From: Rhodoplanes azumiensis
GTDB taxonomy: Bacteria > Pseudomonadota > Alphaproteobacteria > Rhizobiales > Xanthobacteraceae
Assembly (NCBI RefSeq): GCF_042682915.1
Contig: NZ_JBHUIW010000002.1
Coordinates: 331,186 to 395,185 of the forward strand
Direction of reading: 5' to 3'
DNA: 64,000 nucleotides
Part shown: positions 26,236 through 33,481 of the stretch, piece by piece
How the letters are laid out: every line of letters starts with the position of its first letter
Numbering within the stretch: position 1 is the stretch's first letter
Program-made: the position numbers and the translations under genes
The notes under the pieces: generated by a model
Told to the model about the DNA's origin: nothing
Database searches by the model: none
The model's input: the letters and a program-made list of their open reading frames with translations, nothing else

Positions 26236-26508
26236 ATGGATCTCCGTATGCGCAACCCGACCGATCTCGACCGCCGTCGTCTCCTCAAGACCGCCGCCAC
26301 GGCGGCCGGTGCCGCCGCCGTCCTCGGCGCCGGCGTGACGACAGCGTCCGCCAAGATGGCTCAGAAGGCCGTCGCCTATCAGGACACGCCGAAGGACGGC
26401 AAGCAGTGCGACAACTGCACCAACTGGCGTCCGCCGGACGCCTGCGCCACGGTCGACGGCAAGATCGACCCGAAGGGCTGGTGCCGGATCTACGTCGGCA
26501 AGAAGTGA
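26236..26508 (+). CDS. High-potential iron-sulfur protein (HiPIP)
   Basis: HiPIPs are small periplasmic electron carriers with one [4Fe-4S] cluster. In many purple bacteria they reduce the photosynthetic reaction centre; in others they serve oxidases or other pathways. This 90-residue precursor has a Tat-type signal (DRRRLLKTA, then an Ala-rich hydrophobic stretch ending TASA), consistent with export in folded form. The four cluster Cys are C58, C61, C70 and C83, in the spacing of the shorter HiPIPs, with the typical GWCRIYVG ending. ATG 26248 is an alternative start that keeps the twin Arg. An AT-rich stretch just upstream (26150-26235) probably holds its promoter. Confidence 0.9.
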   Translation: MDLRMRNPTDLDRRRLLKTAATAAGAAAVLGAGVTTASAKMAQKAVAYQDTPKDGKQCDNCTNWRPPDACATVDGKIDPKGWCRIYVGKK

Positions 26509-26596
26509 GCCCAGCCGGCGGGACAACCGCCACGGCGCCAGCGTCGCTCCGGCTCCAAAGTCGCCCGATCACGAAAGTCGCCCGATCACGAGACGA

Positions 26597-26621
26597 GGCC
26601 GCTCCATCCGGAGCGGCCTTT
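26597..26621 (+). terminator. Intrinsic terminator after HiPIP gene
   Basis: GGCCGCTCC and GGAGCGGCC form a 9-bp stem around ATCC, followed by TTTG, about 90 bp after the stop codon. Confidence 0.75.
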
Positions 26622-26677
26622 GTCGTTCCGGCCGGTGGTGCGAACCCGAGGCGGCGGCCGAGGGTGCCCGGAACGCG

Positions 26678-26705
26678 AAAGGCCCGCCACGGGGGCGGGC
26701 CTTCT
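26678..26705. terminator. Bidirectional terminator next to tRNA-Asn
   Basis: AAAGGCCCGCC pairs with GGCGGGCCTT across a short loop. T-rich sequence follows on both strands, so it can end the minus-strand tRNA-Asn transcript as well as readthrough from the HiPIP side. Confidence 0.7.
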
Positions 26706-26757
26706 TCGCACGAACCGTGACTGGCTTCGCGCCTCGTCGGACGTCGACGAGGCGAGG

Positions 26758-26832
26758 TGGCTCCCCGGGCCGGATTCGAACCAGCGACCAACCGGTTAAC
26801 AGCCGGTTGCTCTACCGCTGAGCTACCGGGGA
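26758..26832 (-). tRNA. tRNA-Asn (anticodon GTT)
   Basis: On the minus strand a complete 75-nt cloverleaf is visible: acceptor arms TCCCCGG/CCGGGGA, D arm with AGCTCAGCGGTAGAGC, anticodon loop CTGTTAA in a 5-bp stem ACCGG/CCGGT, T arm with GGTTCGAATCC, discriminator G and an encoded CCA end. The anticodon GTT decodes Asn. Confidence 0.97.
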
Positions 26833-27090
26833 ACACGTGCCTCACGGCTCAGGCAGGTGGGCGTATAACAAAACCCCGGGGCGGTTGCCAAGCCAATTCG
26901 GGGGGGGCGCCTGTGAATGTCTCGGGCCGCGCCGGTGGGCAGGGCTCGCCACCGCCGGCGAACCACTCGCTCGGGCCGGAGGGGTCTCCGACCGGCCGCG
27001 AGTCGGTGCGGAGGGGGCATCGTCGCGGCCGGCGGATCCGGAGCCGAACCGACGCCGCCCGAGCGGCCTTTCCGGGACTCGAATCCGGGT

Positions 27091-27297
27091 TCAGTGCTTC
27101 TTCCAGCCCTGCACGGCGACGCGCGGCAGATCCTCGCGGGTCAGCCCGAGAGCCGACAGCTCGCGATCCGTCTTGGTCTCCAGGGCCTTGTAGCGCGACA
27201 CCAGCTCGCGGCCCTCTCCGACGGCGGCCGCGACCTCGCGCAGGAACGCCACGACACCGCGCCGGGCGCGGCGCCCGGCCGAATACGTGATCGACAT
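27091..27297 (-). CDS. DUF1127 (YjiS-like) small protein
   Basis: This 68-residue basic protein has a C-terminal DUF1127 motif: LETKTDRELSALGLTREDLP, preceded by a helix with VVAFLREVAAAV. DUF1127 proteins in alphaproteobacteria are small RNA- or stress-related factors; roles in phosphate and carbon metabolism and in RNA turnover have been reported for some. The ATG at 27297 (MSITYSAG) with GGTGGG upstream is preferred over 27318. Its promoter region carries the palindromic cluster at 27358-27381. Lone gene between two tRNAs on the same strand. Confidence 0.8.
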   Translation of the reverse strand: MSITYSAGRRARRGVVAFLREVAAAVGEGRELVSRYKALETKTDRELSALGLTREDLPRVAVQGWKKH

Positions 27298-27357
27298 GGT
27301 CCCACCGTGTGAAATCATCTTCGTGGGGTTGATATAGCTCGGGTTTTCGCGCCGTCA

Positions 27358-27381
27358 CAGCAAAATTGCTGCATAGCAGCA
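27358..27381. promoter_or_regulatory. Overlapping palindromes upstream of the DUF1127 gene
   Basis: CAGCA-AAAT-TGCTG (27358-27371) overlaps TGCTG-CATAG-CAGCA (27367-27381). The decamer GCAAAATTGC at 27360 also occurs in the phasin promoter at 7152. The position, 60-85 bp upstream of the start at 27297, suits an operator overlapping the promoter. The regulator is unknown. Confidence 0.5.
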
Positions 27382-27622
27382 TCACCCTGCCGCATGGCTC
27401 GGACCGGCCATGTTATCGACGAATTAACCGATGCGAGTGTCGGCGCCGTCCTCTCGCGACGGTGGCGCATGTCGATCGTCCCGGCCGCGGCATGGCGGAG
27501 GACGTGATTCGGCGCAAGTCGCTTCCCGCCAAGCGGTGGCGCGGAGACGCGCACCGGCATCCGGCGCGGGGTGACGGCGAGAGGAAAGGTCCGGAAACGG
27601 ATGGAAAGGAGGGAGAGGTGAG

Positions 27623-27696
27623 TGGAGGCCACGGCCGGAATTGAACCGGCGTACACGGTTTTGCAGACCGTTGCGTAACCACTCCGCCACGTGGCC
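27623..27696 (-). tRNA. tRNA-Cys (anticodon GCA)
   Basis: The minus strand folds into a 74-nt cloverleaf: acceptor GGCCACG/CGTGGCC, D arm TGGCGGAGTGGTTACGCA, anticodon loop CTGCAAA in stem ACGGT/ACCGT, T arm with GGTTCAATTCC, discriminator T and encoded CCA. Anticodon GCA decodes Cys. Confidence 0.97.
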
Positions 27697-27759
27697 TTCG
27701 GGCGACCCGCCGCGCACGACAGTCGCACCACCGCGCCCGGCGAGCCGGACTCGGCGGCC

Positions 27760-27788
27760 GCATGTTTAGCGGCTCGGGCCGAACATGC
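27760..27788. promoter_or_regulatory. GCATGTT inverted repeat upstream of coxS
   Basis: GCATGTT (27760-27766) and AACATGC (27782-27788) are 22 bp apart centre to centre, about 225 bp upstream of coxS and 65 bp from the divergent tRNA-Cys. It could be an activator site for the cox operon. The evidence is the symmetry only. Confidence 0.3.
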
Positions 27789-28011
27789 AACCGCAATCGC
27801 GAGCCGAGCGGCCGCCGACCCCGCGCGGCCGCCCGTCACGTCACCGGAGGCGAGGCGCCGGTGCGCCGCCCTGGAGCGATTCCGACCTCGCCCTTGACCG
27901 TGACGGCGAGGGCGGGCCACACTTCGTAAAATTCCAGATACGACGATGCGAGGGGCGGTGCCGCGGCGGGCGCCGGCGTCCGCATCGGTCCGGGAGCGCG
28001 TCGGAGGTGCC

Positions 28012-28512
28012 ATGCCTGTCGTGTCGATGACCGTGAACGGCAAGCCCGTGCAGGCCGAGGTCGATTCCCGCACTCTGCTGGTGCAGTTCCTGCGCGAGAC
28101 GCTGCGGCTGACCGGCACGCATGTCGGCTGCGACACGTCGCAATGCGGCGCCTGCGTCGTCCATGTCGACGGTCTCGCGGTGAAGAGCTGCACCATGCTG
28201 GCCGTGCAGGCCGAGGGCGCCGACGTGCTGACCATCGAGGGCGTCGCGACCGGCGACACGCTGCACCCGATGCAGGAGGCGTTCCGCCAGAATCACGGCC
28301 TGCAGTGCGGCTACTGCACGCCCGGGATGATCATGACGGCGCTCGACATCGTTCGCCGCAAGGGTCACGCGCTCGACGACCGCACCATCCGCGAGGAGCT
28401 CGAGGGCAATCTCTGCCGCTGCACCGGATACCACAACATCGTGAAATCGATCGCCGCCGGCGCCCGCGCCATGGCGGACGGCGATTCGTCGCGCCAGCAG
28501 GCGGCGGAGTAG
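28012..28512 (+). CDS. coxS: Molybdenum hydroxylase small (2Fe-2S) subunit, CoxS-like
   Basis: This 166-residue subunit carries two [2Fe-2S] clusters that pass electrons from the molybdenum site to FAD. The plant-ferredoxin-type cluster ligands are C40, C45, C48 and C60. The second cluster uses C99 and C102 (CGYC) with C135 and C137 (CRC), in the LCRCTGY motif of the xanthine oxidase family. GGAGGTG lies just before the ATG at 28012. It opens an operon with the order S-L-M, which is typical of form II rather than form I CO dehydrogenases. Confidence 0.92.
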   Translation: MPVVSMTVNGKPVQAEVDSRTLLVQFLRETLRLTGTHVGCDTSQCGACVVHVDGLAVKSCTMLAVQAEGADVLTIEGVATGDTLHPMQEAFRQNHGLQCGYCTPGMIMTALDIVRRKGHALDDRTIREELEGNLCRCTGYHNIVKSIAAGARAMADGDSSRQQAAE

Positions 28513-28611
28513 CGACAGGGAAGCGGCGCGGACCAGCTTCACATCGCGTCGCCGGCGAAGGCCGCCGGAGAGCGGCCGCCCGGGGACGAGGACGCTCACG
28601 GGAGGACGCGC

Positions 28612-31008
28612 ATGAGCGGAACCGGACAGAAGCCGAGCGGCAACGGGGCGACCGGCATCGGCGCCCCCGTGCGCCGCAAGGAGGACTTCCGCTTCGTCAC
28701 CGGCAACGGCCGCTACACGGCCGACATCGACCGGCCCGGCCAGGCCTGCCTGCACTTCCTGCGCTCGACCCACGCGCATGCCCGCATCGTCCGCATCCAG
28801 GCCGGCCACGCCTCGCGGCTGCCCGGCGTGCTCGCCGTGATCACGGGCGAGGATCTCGCGGCCGACAAGCTCGGGCCCCTGGTGTGTGGCTGGATGATCC
28901 ACTCGACCGACGGCTCGCCGATGAAGATGGCGCCGCATCCGGCGCTGCCGATCGACCGGGTGCGCTATGTCGGCGAGCCCGTGGTGGCGATCGTCGCGCA
29001 GACGCTCGATCAGGCGCGCGATGCCGCCGAGGCGGTCGTGATCGACTACGAGGAGCTGCCCGCCGTGGTCGATCCGGCCGCCGCGCAACGCGACGACGCG
29101 CCCCAGCTCCACGAGGTCGCGCCGAACAACACGATCTTCCACTGGCAGCTCGGCGACGCCGCGGCGACCAGCGACGCCTTCGCGCGCGCCGCCAGCGTGA
29201 CCAGCATCGACCTCGTCAACAACCGCCTGGTGCCGAACGCCATCGAGCCGCGCGGCGCGCTCGCCGAATGGGATCCGGGCAGCGACAGCTTCACGCTGTG
29301 GAACACGTCGCAGAACCCGCATGTGGCCCGGCTCGTGCTCTCCGCCTTCGTCGGCGTCGCGCCCGAGCACCGGCTGCGCGTCGTCGCGCCCGATGTCGGC
29401 GGCGGCTTCGGCTCGAAGATCTTCATCTATGCCGAGGAGGTGGTGGCGCTCGCCGCGGCCAAGCGCGTGCGCCGGCCGGTGCGCTGGATCTGCGACCGCT
29501 CGGAGGCCTTCGTCGCCGACGCGCATGGTCGTGATCACGTCACCCACGCCCAGATGGCGTTCGACCGCGACGGCAGGATTCTCGGGCTGCGGGTGCGGAC
29601 GATCGCCAATCTCGGCGCCTACATGTCGACCTTCTCGTCGTCGATCCCGACCTATCTGTACGCGACGCTGCTGTCCGGCCAGTACGCGATCCCGGCGATC
29701 CACTGCACCGTGGACGCCGTCTACACCAACACGGTTCCGGTCGACGCCTATCGGGGCGCGGGGCGCCCCGAGGCGACCTACGTGGTGGAGCGGCTGATGG
29801 AGGTGTCGGCCCGGCGCCTGCGGCTCGATCCGGCCGAGCTGCGCCGGCGGAACTTCGTCCGAAAATTCCCGCACCAGACGCCGGTGATCATGAGCTACGA
29901 CTGCGGCGACTACGCCGCCTCGCTCGACAAGGCCCTTCAGCTCGCCGACTACCAGGGCTTCGGCGCCCGCAAGCGCGAGTCGGAGGCGCGCGGAAAGCTG
30001 CGCGGCATCGGCTTCTCGGCCTATATCGAGGCGTGCGGCATCGCGCCGAGCCAGGCGGTCGGCTCGCTCGGGGCGGGCGTGGGCCTGTGGGAATCCGCCG
30101 AGGTGCGGGTCAATCCGACCGGCACCGTGGAGGTGCTGACCGGCAGCCACAGCCACGGGCAGGGGCACGAGACGACCTTCGCGCAGCTCGTGTCGGACCG
30201 GCTCGGCATCCCGATCGACAACGTCTCGATCGTCCACGGCGACACCGACAAGGTGCAGTTCGGGATGGGCACCTACGGCTCGCGCTCCGGCGCGGTCGGG
30301 ATGTCGGCGATCGTCAAGGCGCTCGACAAGGTCGAGGCCAAGGCCAAGAAGGTCGCGGCCCACATGCTGGAGGCGGCCGAGACCGACATCGTGTTCGAGG
30401 ACGGCGCCTTCAAGGTCGCCGGCACCGACAAGGCGGCCACCTTCGGCGAGGTCGCGCTCAACGCCTATATCGCGCACAAGTTCTCCGGTGCGGAGCTGGA
30501 GCCGGGCCTGAAGGAAGGCGCCTTCTACGATCCGGTGAACTTCACGTTCCCGGCCGGCTGCCATGTCTGCGAGGTGGAGATCGATCCGGAGACCGGGCGC
30601 GTGAGCGTCGAGCGGTTCACGGCGGTCGACGACTTCGGCAACGTCATCAACCCGATGATCGTCGAGGGCCAGGTCCATGGCGGGATCGCGCAGGGGATCG
30701 GCCAAGCCCTGATGGAGCAGGCCGTCTACGACGAGTCCGGCCAGCTCGTCACCGGCTCCTATAACGACTATGTGATGCCGCGCGCCGTCGACCTGCCGCC
30801 GCTGGTCGTCGACACCACCGTGACGCCGTGCCCGGGCAATCCGCTCGGCATCAAGGGTTGCGGCGAGGCGGGCGCCATCGCGGCGCCGGCCGCCGTGATG
30901 AACGCGGTGACGGACGCGCTCGGCACCGAGGACGTGCCGATGCCGGCGAGCGCGCTGACGGTGTGGCGCGTGCTGCAGCGTCGTCCACGCGCCCAGGCGG
31001 CGGAGTAG
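28612..31008 (+). CDS. coxL: Molybdenum hydroxylase large subunit, form II CoxL-like
   Basis: This 798-residue subunit binds the molybdopterin cofactor and the substrate. It has the xanthine-dehydrogenase N-terminal fold to about residue 130 and then the two Mo-binding domains. The active-site loop reads AYRGAGR at 379-385. This is the signature of form II (BMS) enzymes; bona fide form I CO dehydrogenases have AYRCSFR, whose Cys binds copper. The conserved catalytic Glu is E752 in GCGEAG. Form II enzymes have been linked to CO oxidation in some bacteria, but most probably act on other small aldehydes or heterocycles. CO oxidation is therefore possible but not shown here. Confidence 0.9.
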   Translation: MSGTGQKPSGNGATGIGAPVRRKEDFRFVTGNGRYTADIDRPGQACLHFLRSTHAHARIVRIQAGHASRLPGVLAVITGEDLAADKLGPLVCGWMIHSTDGSPMKMAPHPALPIDRVRYVGEPVVAIVAQTLDQARDAAEAVVIDYEELPAVVDPAAAQRDDAPQLHEVAPNNTIFHWQLGDAAATSDAFARAASVTSIDLVNNRLVPNAIEPRGALAEWDPGSDSFTLWNTSQNPHVARLVLSAFVGVAPEHRLRVVAPDVGGGFGSKIFIYAEEVVALAAAKRVRRPVRWICDRSEAFVADAHGRDHVTHAQMAFDRDGRILGLRVRTIANLGAYMSTFSSSIPTYLYATLLSGQYAIPAIHCTVDAVYTNTVPVDAYRGAGRPEATYVVERLMEVSARRLRLDPAELRRRNFVRKFPHQTPVIMSYDCGDYAASLDKALQLADYQGFGARKRESEARGKLRGIGFSAYIEACGIAPSQAVGSLGAGVGLWESAEVRVNPTGTVEVLTGSHSHGQGHETTFAQLVSDRLGIPIDNVSIVHGDTDKVQFGMGTYGSRSGAVGMSAIVKALDKVEAKAKKVAAHMLEAAETDIVFEDGAFKVAGTDKAATFGEVALNAYIAHKFSGAELEPGLKEGAFYDPVNFTFPAGCHVCEVEIDPETGRVSVERFTAVDDFGNVINPMIVEGQVHGGIAQGIGQALMEQAVYDESGQLVTGSYNDYVMPRAVDLPPLVVDTTVTPCPGNPLGIKGCGEAGAIAAPAAVMNAVTDALGTEDVPMPASALTVWRVLQRRPRAQAAE

Positions 31009-31049
31009 GGTGGTGCGAGATTGCCGGGGCAAAGTGAGGCGCCGGTGTT

Positions 31050-31194
31050 CCCTCTCCCCGCGTGCGGGGAGAGGGTGGCTCGGACCGAAGGTCCGAGTCG
31101 GGTGAGGGGGCGCCTCCGTATCCACGACGCCCCCTCACCCGACATTCGCGCTTCGCGCGCGAACGTTGACCTCTCCCCGCATGGCGGGGAGAGG
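31050..31194. repeat. Compound hairpin repeat in coxL-coxM spacer
   Basis: The ends are self-complementary hairpins: CCTCTCCCCGC-GT-GCGGGGAGAGG on the left and CCTCTCCCCGC-ATG-GCGGGGAGAGG on the right (31170-31194). Between them are GCTCGGACC-GAA-GGTCCGAGT, paired CCCCCTCACCC/GGGTGAGGGG segments and a TTCGCGC/GCGCGAA arm. It fills most of the 226-bp spacer and would form a large RNA structure in the cox mRNA. Confidence 0.8.
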
Positions 31195-31234
31195 TGAAGA
31201 AACGGCAGGTCGGTCGTCGGACTGGAGAGGACGG

Positions 31235-32035
31235 ATGTACGAATTCACCTATCACGGCGCGCGCGCGCTCGATGAGGCGACGGCGCTGCTCGCCGAGAAC
31301 GGCGACGCCAAGCCGATCGCCGGCGGGCAGAGCCTGTTGCCGATGATGAAGTTTCGTCTCGCCTCGCCCTCGGACCTCGTCGACCTCAACAAGATCGCGG
31401 GGCTGAACGGCATCGCCATGGAGGGCGATCTGCTCGCGATCGGCGCCGTGGCGCGCCACGCCGAGGTGCACGTGTCTCCGGTCGTGCAGCAGGCGATCCC
31501 GGCGCTCGCCGCGCTCGCCGGGCTGATCGGCGATCCCGCCGTGCGCCACCGCGGCACGCTCGGCGGCTCGCTCGCCAACAACGACCCGAACGCCGACTAT
31601 CCGGCGGCGGCGCTGGCGCTCGGCGCCACCATCGTCACCACCAAGCGCGAGATCGCCGCGGACGACTTCTTCGCCGGCCTGTTCGAGACCGTGCTGGAGC
31701 CGGACGAGCTGATCGTCAAGGTGCGCTTCCCGGTCCCGCAGAAGGCGGCGTACCAGAAATTCCGCAACCCGGCGTCGCGCTACGCCATCGTCGGCGTGTT
31801 CGTGGCGAAGTTCGCCGACGGCGTGCGCGTCGCCGTCACCGGCGCCGGCACCTCGGGCGCCTTCCGGCTGCCCGAGTTCGAGGCGGCGCTGACCGCGCGT
31901 TTCGAGCCGGCGGCCCTGGATGGGATCACGGTGCCGGAGGACGGGCTCGCGAGCGACATCCACGCCAGCGCCGAGTACCGGGCCCACCTGATCGGCGTGA
32001 TGGCCCGCCGCGCCGTCGCCGCCGCCAACGGGTGA
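31235..32035 (+). CDS. coxM: Molybdenum hydroxylase FAD subunit, CoxM-like
   Basis: This 266-residue flavoprotein subunit accepts electrons from CoxS and passes them to the respiratory chain. Both FAD-binding motifs of the family are present: AGGQSLLPMMKFRL (about 28-41) and GTLGGSLANNDPNADYP (about 108-124). The CO-dehydrogenase flavoprotein C-terminal domain follows. A GGAGAGG site precedes the ATG at 31235; the longer frame to 31166 reads through the repeat and is rejected. Confidence 0.93.
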   Translation: MYEFTYHGARALDEATALLAENGDAKPIAGGQSLLPMMKFRLASPSDLVDLNKIAGLNGIAMEGDLLAIGAVARHAEVHVSPVVQQAIPALAALAGLIGDPAVRHRGTLGGSLANNDPNADYPAAALALGATIVTTKREIAADDFFAGLFETVLEPDELIVKVRFPVPQKAAYQKFRNPASRYAIVGVFVAKFADGVRVAVTGAGTSGAFRLPEFEAALTARFEPAALDGITVPEDGLASDIHASAEYRAHLIGVMARRAVAAANG

Positions 32036-32082
32036 GGGCGGCGTCTCGCGTGCGGCTTCTTGCCCACGGCGCTCTCCGTTCG

Positions 32083-32227
32083 CCTCTCCCCAGCGGGGAG
32101 AGGTCGGGGTTCGCGCCGCAGGCGCGAAGTCCGGGTGAAGGGGGGCCGAGCCATCCGACGGACGCCGTAAACCCTCACCCCGGTCGCGAGCTGCGCTCGC
32201 GCCTGACCCTCTCCCTCAGGGAGAGGG
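32083..32227. repeat. Compound hairpin repeat in coxM-coxD spacer
   Basis: The layout is the same as in the previous spacer: CCTCTCCCC-AG-CGGGGAGAGG at the left, TTCGCGCC-GCA-GGCGCGAA next, CCGGGTGAAGGGG and CCCTCACCCCGG in the middle, a GCGAGC-TGC-GCTCGC arm, and CCCTCTCCCT-CA-GGGAGAGGG at the right end. It is a related but not identical element. Confidence 0.75.
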
Positions 32228-32278
32228 TTCGGGGCATACTCGCCGCCGCGCATCGAAGCCACGTTGAAGGACGTTCCG

Positions 32279-33193
32279 TTGACCAACCTGCCCGCGTCGA
32301 TCGACGCGACCCAGAGTCTTCTCGCGACAGCCGACTACCTGGCCGACCGGTCGCTGGCGACCGTGCTGTTCCTGGCGCTGCGCATGCGTCGGCCGATCTT
32401 TCTGGAAGGCGAGGCCGGGGTCGGCAAGACCGAGATCGCGAAAGTTCTGTCCGCCACGCTCGGACGAAAGCTGATCCGGCTGCAGTGCTACGAGGGGCTC
32501 GACGTCGGCAGCGCCGTCTACGAGTGGAACTACGCGGCGCAGATGATCGCGATCCGGCTCGCCGAGGCGGAGGGCACGGTCGATCGGGCGCGGCTCACCC
32601 ACGACATCTTCTCGGAAGACTTCCTCATCAAGCGGCCGCTCCTCCAGGCGCTGGAGCCGGACACCGGCGGCGCGCCGGTGCTGCTGATCGACGAGCTCGA
32701 CCGCACCGACGAGGCCTTCGAGGCGTTCCTGCTCGAGGTGCTGGCCGACTTCCAGGTGACGGTGCCGGAGATGGGCACCGTGAAGGCGGCGGCCCCGCCC
32801 ATCGTCGTGATCACGTCGAACCGCACGCGCGAGATCCACGACGCGCTCAAGCGCCGCTGCCTCTATCACTGGGTCGACTATCCGAGCGCCGAGCGCGAGG
32901 TGGCGATCGTCCGCACCAAGGTGCCGGGCATCTCCGCGACGCTGTCGGAGGAGATCGTGCGCTTCGTCCAGGCGCTGCGGCGCGAGGATCTGTTCAAGGC
33001 GCCGGGCGTCGCCGAGACGCTCGACTGGGCCGGCGCCCTGACCGAGCTCGACGCCGTCGCGCTCGATCCGGCGACGGTGTCCGACACGCTCGGCGTGCTG
33101 CTGAAGTACCAGGACGACATCGCGCGTCTGCAGGGGTCTCGCGCCGGCGAGCTGATCGCGGCCCTGCGCGCCGACATGACGGCGGCGGAGTGA
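32279..33193 (+). CDS. coxD: MoxR-family AAA+ ATPase, CoxD-like
   Basis: CoxD is a MoxR-type AAA+ chaperone that, with CoxE, is needed to mature the metal centre of CO dehydrogenase. The 304-residue protein has Walker A GEAGVGKTE, Walker B LLIDELDRTD and the following FLLEVLADFQ, with sensor region ITSNRTREIHDALKRRC. There is no ATG near the domain start. The best start is the TTG at 32279, with GAAGGA at 32265-32270; another TTG at 32264 is possible. Its position after coxM and before coxE matches known cox clusters. Confidence 0.88.
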   Translation: MTNLPASIDATQSLLATADYLADRSLATVLFLALRMRRPIFLEGEAGVGKTEIAKVLSATLGRKLIRLQCYEGLDVGSAVYEWNYAAQMIAIRLAEAEGTVDRARLTHDIFSEDFLIKRPLLQALEPDTGGAPVLLIDELDRTDEAFEAFLLEVLADFQVTVPEMGTVKAAAPPIVVITSNRTREIHDALKRRCLYHWVDYPSAEREVAIVRTKVPGISATLSEEIVRFVQALRREDLFKAPGVAETLDWAGALTELDAVALDPATVSDTLGVLLKYQDDIARLQGSRAGELIAALRADMTAAE

Positions 33194-33236
33194 GCTCGCT
33201 CGTGTGCGTGCGAGGCGGTGCATGAATTCTGGGCTC

Positions 33237-33478
33237 ACCCCCCTCCCTGTCCCTCCCCCACAAGGGGGGAGGGAACGCTGGAGCCGCTGCCCTTGTCTGC
33301 TCGGCGGGTGCGGGCATCGGGTAGGACTTGCGCTTGTTGTTGTACTCTTTAGCGGTCGCTTGCCGCAGCCGGCTCCCTCCCCCCTGCAACCCGGGCTCGC
33401 TCGGGTTGCGCATCATCGTGCACAAGTCGGGCAGGCCCGACTTGTGTTGGGGGAGGGTTGGGGAGAGGGGTACAGCGC
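33237..33478. repeat. Hairpin cluster in coxD-coxE spacer
   Basis: Three hairpins are visible: CCCTCCCCC-acaa-GGGGGGAGGG (33251-33273), a CAACCCG/CGGGTTG arm (33387-33408), and a perfect 12-bp stem CACAAGTCGGGC-AG-GCCCGACTTGTG (33421-33446). Between them are C/T-rich and G/A-rich blocks resembling those in the two preceding cox spacers. The last stem is 36 bp before the coxE start. Confidence 0.75.
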
Positions 33479-33481
33479 CCG

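Noticed and set aside
27066..27090. tRNA T-arm-like sequence GGGACTCGAATCCGGG
   Set aside because: No acceptor, D or anticodon arm can be formed around it, so it is not a tRNA gene.
26757..27290. Open frame beginning MAPRAGFEPATNRL over the tRNA-Asn
   Set aside because: This is the familiar false frame produced by reading the antisense strand of a tRNA gene; the tRNA fold is complete and the rest of the frame is low-complexity.
27424..27717. Frame with HVAEWLRNGLQNRVRRFNSG over tRNA-Cys
   Set aside because: It reads straight through the sense strand of tRNA-Cys; such peptides are common misannotations.
28612..31008. Classification as form I (true) CO dehydrogenase
   Set aside because: The loop is AYRGAGR, not AYRCSFR, and the order is S-L-M.
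27841..31125. 1094-residue frame antisense to coxS-coxL
   Set aside because: It is a shadow of coxL codon bias; composition is rich in Arg, His and Asp without domain features.
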